A stretch of 64,000 nucleotides of DNA from Neoarius graeffei (lineage: Eukaryota; Chordata; Actinopteri; Siluriformes; Ariidae): assembly GCF_027579695.1 (NCBI RefSeq), contig NC_083575.1, forward strand, positions 33,082,382-33,146,381, read 5' to 3'. The notes beneath the pieces are model-generated. The model was not told where the DNA came from and ran no database searches. It worked only from the letters and a program-made list of their open reading frames with translations. The translations under genes were made by a program, and so were the position numbers. Below are positions 59,561-64,000 of the stretch, piece after piece; position 1 is the stretch's first letter; every line of letters begins with the position of its first letter.

Positions 59561-59883
59561 CATCAGATGAGGAAGACCAGTTGTTAGATGTGGGGGATTA
59601 TGTTGTGGCAAAATTCACGGGGAAGAAGAAAGTGCATTTCTTCATTGGCCAGATAATCAAATTGGATGTCTTCGAAATAGAGGCAAGATTTCTCAAAAGA
59701 AGCCGGTCATGCCATGGCTCTGCAAGAAAGCCGACCTTTGTCTTCAAAGAGAAAGATAAGGCTGTCCTGTCAAGACAGGATATTGTGAAAAAATTGCCCC
59801 ACCCCTTTACTGTTGGGGGGACAGCACGGAGGGAGAGGCAAATGGTGTTTCCTTGCAATTTGAACACTTGGAACATTGAATAA
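59557..59883 (+). CDS. C-terminal transposase-like fragment, 108 codons
   Basis: MTSDEEDQLLDVGDYVVAKF starts a small beta-rich domain, followed by GQIIKLD, EIEARFLKR, FVFKEKDKAVLSRQDIVKKLP and VGGTARRERQMVF. From memory this resembles the C-terminal domain of fish transposase-like proteins of the pogo/Tigger kind. The DNA-binding and DDE parts are absent. The ATG is inside the TA-repeat edge, so the true start may be further upstream in a fuller element. The stop at 59881-59883 looks natural. Confidence 0.5.
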
Positions 59884-59999
59884 TGATGAAATGATTGATG
59901 GAATGATTGCTGCATGTTTTAGCAATGTTTTAACCTACTGAAAGAAATAAGATTTTTTGGCACTGTTCTACTGTTTTAGTAATTTCTATAATATAGTAT

Positions 60000-60125
60000 A
60001 TCTCTCATTCCCTCTCTAACCATCCCTCTTTCTATCTATCTATGCATATCTCTCTCTCTATCCATCTATCTATCCCTCCCTATCCCATCTCGTTCTATCA
60101 CCTCTCTCTTCATCTCCTCTTCTCT
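60000..60125. repeat. CT/CTAT-rich low-complexity tract
   Basis: Runs of TCTCTC and CTATC within the TA-flanked element. Confidence 0.8.
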
Positions 60126-60571
60126 ATGCAACGGCCCTATCCCCCACTTGATTGACTTGACTTGATTCACTGATTGCATTTCTAATAATAAAAGTTGTTT
60201 ACTTTGTTAACCTAACATGTTTTGTGTTGGCTCAATTTACCCCACACAGTGGCTCATCTTACCCCGTGCATGGGGTAAGTTGAGCCACTTGACATTTTTT
60301 TTTCAAGAGGTAATATCACTCTAACCATAAGAGCTTATCAATTATTTTTTGCTCAGATAGTAACAGTACACTTTGAAATTTGGTATGGTGTGTAGACTGG
60401 AAGCAAAAATGGCTTTAACATGTAGTTATGATGAAAAATGTAAAAAGTGGCTCATCTTACCCCGCTCTCCCCTAATGCAAGAGTACAGAACCAAATTATA
60501 ATACTTCAACATTGCTACATAACATGATCACATAACTGAATTACATTGATATATTGTTACACGAACATCTT

Positions 60572-60740
60572 CTAGCTGAGACTCTCATGCTCATCAGCAG
60601 AAGTAGACTTATCAGGACCCCCTTGTGTGTCTGTTATTTCTTCCTGCTTTTGCTCAGAACTACCAGCTTTTTCAACTGATCCATGTCCTTCTGCACTTTC
60701 TGTTGATTCTCCTATGGATGCTCCCTCTGCCTGTGAAACC
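60572..60740 (-). CDS. Possible last coding exon of an unknown host gene
   Basis: Minus strand, after an acceptor (CCCTCCCCAG, 60741-60750): about 55 codons without a break, rich in Glu, Ser, Gly and Gln (VSQAEGASIGESTESAEG, then SSEQKQEEITDTQGGPDKS), ending at a stop in HESLS. The composition is like a disordered acidic C-terminal tail. The upstream intron would hold the hAT element to the right, and the 3' UTR would run left through the TA-flanked element to about 58.8 kb. No family recognised. Confidence 0.35.
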
Positions 60741-60763
60741 CTGGGGAGGGAATCTCTAGATTA

Positions 60764-63420
60764 ACGTGACCAGACATCCCGGTTTGACTGGGACAGTCCC
60801 GATTTTGAGTTGCGTGTCCCCAGTCCCGACTAAGGTCCGTTGGGATGCTGAAATGTCCCGGTTTACACCAAACACTAACAAACTGTCCCAGTTACAGCGA
60901 TCATATATAGCCAATGAGATGTCAGTAAAGCTTCTAGCAATTCAGCATCAATGTGCGTGTGTGCGCAGTCAACCTTACAATGTATCTATTTGTAGAATGT
61001 TGCAATATAGAGGGCGTGTTATAACATTTTTTTCGCTAGCGGCTGTCAACTACTATGCGACAATGCCGAAGAGAAAATGTTCATTTTCAAAAGATTTGCA
61101 GGTTGCTTACCCCTTTCTCCAAGAAGTCCAGGATGCTGAACATGAAGCTTACTGCACACACTGTAAGTAGTGCTTCTCCATCGCTCATGGTGGTAGTGAT
61201 GTTAAAGACCACCTCAAAACAGCGAAGCACAAGCAGTGGGTAGAGGCAGTGGCTAGCAGTGTGGCCACTTACTTCAGTAAATTTAGCGCTGGCAGTGCTG
61301 AACTCAAATGGGCTGCTGAGGAGGGTACTTTTGCCTATCATCTGGTGAACCACAACCAAAGTTTCAGGTCCATGGACTGCACCGTGGGCCTGATAAGGAA
61401 GTTTTATGATGAACACTTCACTTGTGCATGAACCAAGGCCAAAGCGATCATGACAAATGTCATCTCACCCCATGCCATGGATCTGTTAAAGGCAGACCTA
61501 GGAGTGGTTCATCACGTCTCGGTGGCCATCAATGCATCCAATCACGAAGCTTATTCCCATCATGATCCGCTACTTCAAGGATACAGAGGGGGTGCAGGTG
61601 AAAATCCTGGAATTCACATCAGTTCCAGGTGAGACATCTGACATTCTTGTTGGGGAGGTCAGTCGCATTCTTCGAGCTTTTAACCTGCTTGACAAAGTTG
61701 TTGGGTTCTGTGCTGACAACACCAACACCAACTTTGGTGGGAAAGCTAGGGCTGGCGTGAACAACGTTTTTTTCAAATTAAACAAGGCCTCTACCAATGA
61801 GTTAGTGGCAGTGGGCTGTGCTGCACACATCGCTCACAATGCTCTCCAATCTGCTGCAGATACCCTTCCCTGTGACATCGAGAGCTTTATTGTGAAAGTT
61901 TTCGGACATTTCCACATCTTTACTGCCTGAACTGAGCAATTAAAAGAGTTCTGCGACTTCATTGAACTTGAGTACGCAATGATCCTTGGGACAAGTAAGA
62001 CACGGTGGCTGTCCCTAGGTCTGGCTGTCGAAAGAGTGCTGAAGCTTTATCCTGCGCTGCAGTCCTACTTCGCCTCTCAAGACAGACCACCTGTGGTGAT
62101 CACTGAATTCTTACAGAACCCACTTAATGAGGCCTGGATGTGGTTTGTGCACAATCAGTTGTCATTGTTCAATGATACCGTCAAGGCTCTGGAGAGGCAG
62201 AAAAACATAGCCGCGCACTCGTCCCATCACCTGTGCAACCTGCAAGGCAAACTGCAGGAGAGAAAGTTGGCTGTGTTCACAGGTCTCAAGGTAAGTGTGA
62301 AAGCCCAAAGACACCTGCCCCCCTGCAGGAAAATATAATTTAGAAATAGTCCTACACTATACCATCTTTGTACACAATACAATAATGAAATCAAATTGAA
62401 GGCTGAGCAGTTAAAATAAAAGAGGAAAATGATCAGGGAGTAAAGGCTAAGGAAAAAAAGATAAGTTTTTAGACAGTAAGTGAAATATTTCTAGCCATGA
62501 GCCAATTTGTGCTAATTTTGATATGGCTTACAGCTAAAGAAAATCCCAAATTCAGCATCCCACAAAATTAGAATATTGTAATTTAACCAGGTATTAGGCT
62601 ACTTTTGGCAGTGTGGGCAGGTGCCAAGTCCTGCTGAATGAATGAAATCAGCATCTCCATAAAGCATAATTCTTCCTACTTTGCCCTAACATTAGGCTTA
62701 GGTTATACATAGTGTGTGGAAATAAACATGAAACATTAGACAATAAAGTGATTTGAAACTTATTTGTTAATTTGGAAAATTGGGAAATTATTCGCTTTTA
62801 TAGGTAAAGAATCTTCTGAGCGCCCTTGATGATCCACGAAAGGCAGCGGAATTTCGTAACACCGTCTGCGCCTTTTACAAGTGTTGCATTTCATACTTGA
62901 AGGAATGGGGATCTCCGTTTAAGGAGATAGAGATCCTCTCCTGGACTCTCTTCAACACTGTCCCTCAATGGGATGAGGTTGAATCGTTCCTCCAGTACGT
63001 GTCATCAAGATTGCATCAATGTCACATTGACAAGACCCAGCTGTTTGACGAGACGTCATCTGTGCGGCTATATACCACTGAGAAGGTGGCTCAGTGGAGC
63101 GCTGATGGTAAGCCAACGGATGAGCGCTGGGCAGAGATGTTCACACACTTCAAGAGTAGGGATATTCCTTACAGCAATGTCAGCCAGCTTTGTCAGTTTG
63201 CCATGTGCCTACCTGGCACCAATGCTCCAGTTGAGCGAATATTTTCACTCATGAGCAACACCTGGACTGATGAGAGGAATCGCATGACTGTGCCTACTCT
63301 CAAAACCTTGCTCATTACCCGGGCCAATTTTGACGATACTTGCTCACAGTTTTACAGCAGGCTCACGGGCAATAAAGTGCTACTGGAGCAAATTAACTCA
63401 TGTAAATATATGCAATAAAA
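60764..63420 (+). mobile_element. hAT-type transposon copy (right end not seen)
   Basis: A transposase pseudogene with BED-type finger and C-terminal dimerisation domain. The left end may be near 60764 (ACGTGACCAGACATCCCGGT), but I found no inverse match before the window end, so the borders are open. Confidence 0.6.
61063..63418 (+). pseudogene. hAT transposase (BED finger), two exons, inactive
   Basis: Starts MPKRKCSFSKDLQ. A BED-like finger: CTHCK, then H-x-H in DVKDHLKTAKH. Next an all-helical region and the catalytic core (FTSVPGETSDIL, then VVGFCADNTNTNFGG, then AVGCAAHIAHNALQ). An intron at 62291-62803 has good GT/AG ends. The last exon carries the hATC dimerisation region CLPGTNAPVERIFSLMS...MTVPTLKTLLI. 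Stops at about 61168, 61429 and 61928 and a frame change near 61540-61620 make it inactive. AATAAA overlaps the stop codon (63415-63420). Similar to vertebrate ZBED-type host genes, but the breaks argue for a dead transposon copy. Confidence 0.82.
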
Positions 63421-64000
63421 TGGCATCTTCTTTAGGGTGGGTGGGTTGGGTGGCTGTGTTTCTGAAACATTTTTTGTTGTCTTTCATCTGTTTCATCTGT
63501 CTTTAATCTGTATCACAGATTGTCTTGACTTGTTTGATGCTGTTGTCAACTCAGGGTTCACGTTTTCAAAATAGTTAATAGCCTACACTGGTTAAGATTA
63601 AACAGAGGCAATTTTGGGTAAAGGTTCAGAGGTTACAACGATTAGGCTCATGTACTCGTTCCTGTTACAATGCATAGCCTATTGTTTAAGAAAAAAAAGT
63701 TCATCGCATAAAATGTTGATGTTAATATGCAAGCAATGCATTTTCTTGGCATTTTCACAAAGGTGAAATAAATCAGTTGAAATTTAGGCTATTGGCCTCT
63801 TCCCTATCATCATATCTGTTGTCTAATTTTCTTTAACTGAATTGTGATAGAAGTACATGTAGATAACAAGAAAATGCTTGATTATTCTCTGAAATGTTGA
63901 TAAAAGTGAGCTTCTATAAAATGATAAAAGCACCTGTCTGAGCCATGGTTTCAGCCAGTGCATGTTTACATGAAAACGCGCGTGTGTGCACGAGTATCAC
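63421..64000. other. No gene seen
   Basis: AT-rich flank without a recognisable feature. Confidence 0.4.

Larger units (their letters stand above)
59011..60472 (+). mobile_element. TA-flanked inverted-repeat DNA element with a motif array
   Basis: 1462 bp with ~25-bp perfect terminal inverted repeats (GGGGAGAGCGGGGTAAGATG onward), flanked by TA on both sides. Ten copies of GGGGTAAGNTGAGCCA or its inverse lie at the ends and inside. It carries one short frame (59557-59883) and a TA microsatellite. TA duplication suggests the Tc1/mariner/pogo group, but other superfamilies are possible. It looks non-autonomous. Confidence 0.85.

Noticed and set aside
61063-63418. Domesticated ZBED host gene
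   Set aside because: Several stops and a frame change break the reading frame, so a dead hAT copy is more likely.

Overview
The window is a mobile-element graveyard from a vertebrate nuclear genome, almost certainly a ray-finned fish. The evidence is the density of teleost-type elements (Tc1/mariner copies with long inverted repeats, a chromodomain Ty3/gypsy element, fish class I endogenous retroviruses, tRNA-derived SINEs, RTE and L2-like LINEs, hAT, PIF/Harbinger and Dada-like DNA transposons) plus GT-AG introns and many CA/TG microsatellites. I see no complete, securely identified host protein gene. One possible last exon of a host gene lies near 60.6 kb.

Layout. 1-5881: retrovirus-like element A (+), inserted in the env of an older class I provirus (ERV1) that runs on the minus strand. 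ERV1 occupies 5882-11062 (env, integrase, RNase H, RT, protease, nucleocapsid) and resumes at about 20343-23271 (gag, primer site, probable 5' LTR). Between the two ERV1 blocks sits a 9.3 kb slab of tandem tRNA-Ala(AGC) repeats. One tRNA in it is split by a 5.7 kb Dada-like DNA transposon that carries a multi-exon transposase gene open throughout. 23518-28553: a SINE and a second, truncated class I provirus (ERV2, minus). 29.5-33.0 kb: a decayed Ty3/gypsy relic and a Tc1 relic hit by two SINEs, both with clear target-site duplications.

33.0-50.4 kb is a nest with readable boundaries. An L2-like LINE is interrupted by a THAP-bearing DNA transposon with an 8-bp target duplication (33303-33310 and 49908-49915). 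That transposon was hit by a chromovirus (33867-40533, 5-bp duplication CATGT), itself carrying a SINE and a Tc1 element, and by retrovirus-like element B (40884-49358, minus, 4-bp duplication CTGT).

50.4-64.0 kb: RTE-type LINE fragments, a Tc1 copy with its catalytic glutamate replaced by lysine, a chromovirus 5' piece, a PIF/Harbinger exon, a TA-flanked inverted-repeat element carrying ten copies of one 16-bp motif, and a hAT transposase pseudogene with a BED-type finger and one intron.

The most interesting items are: (i) the Dada-like element in the anticodon loop of a tRNA-Ala gene; (ii) elements A and B, whose Env looks like a paramyxovirus-type fusion protein (small N-terminal part, basic cleavage site, then a hydrophobic fusion peptide), which fits the lokiretrovirus lineage; (iii) the slab of tRNA array lodged inside a provirus; (iv) the TA-flanked element with its motif array. 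All viral elements are treated as fossils.
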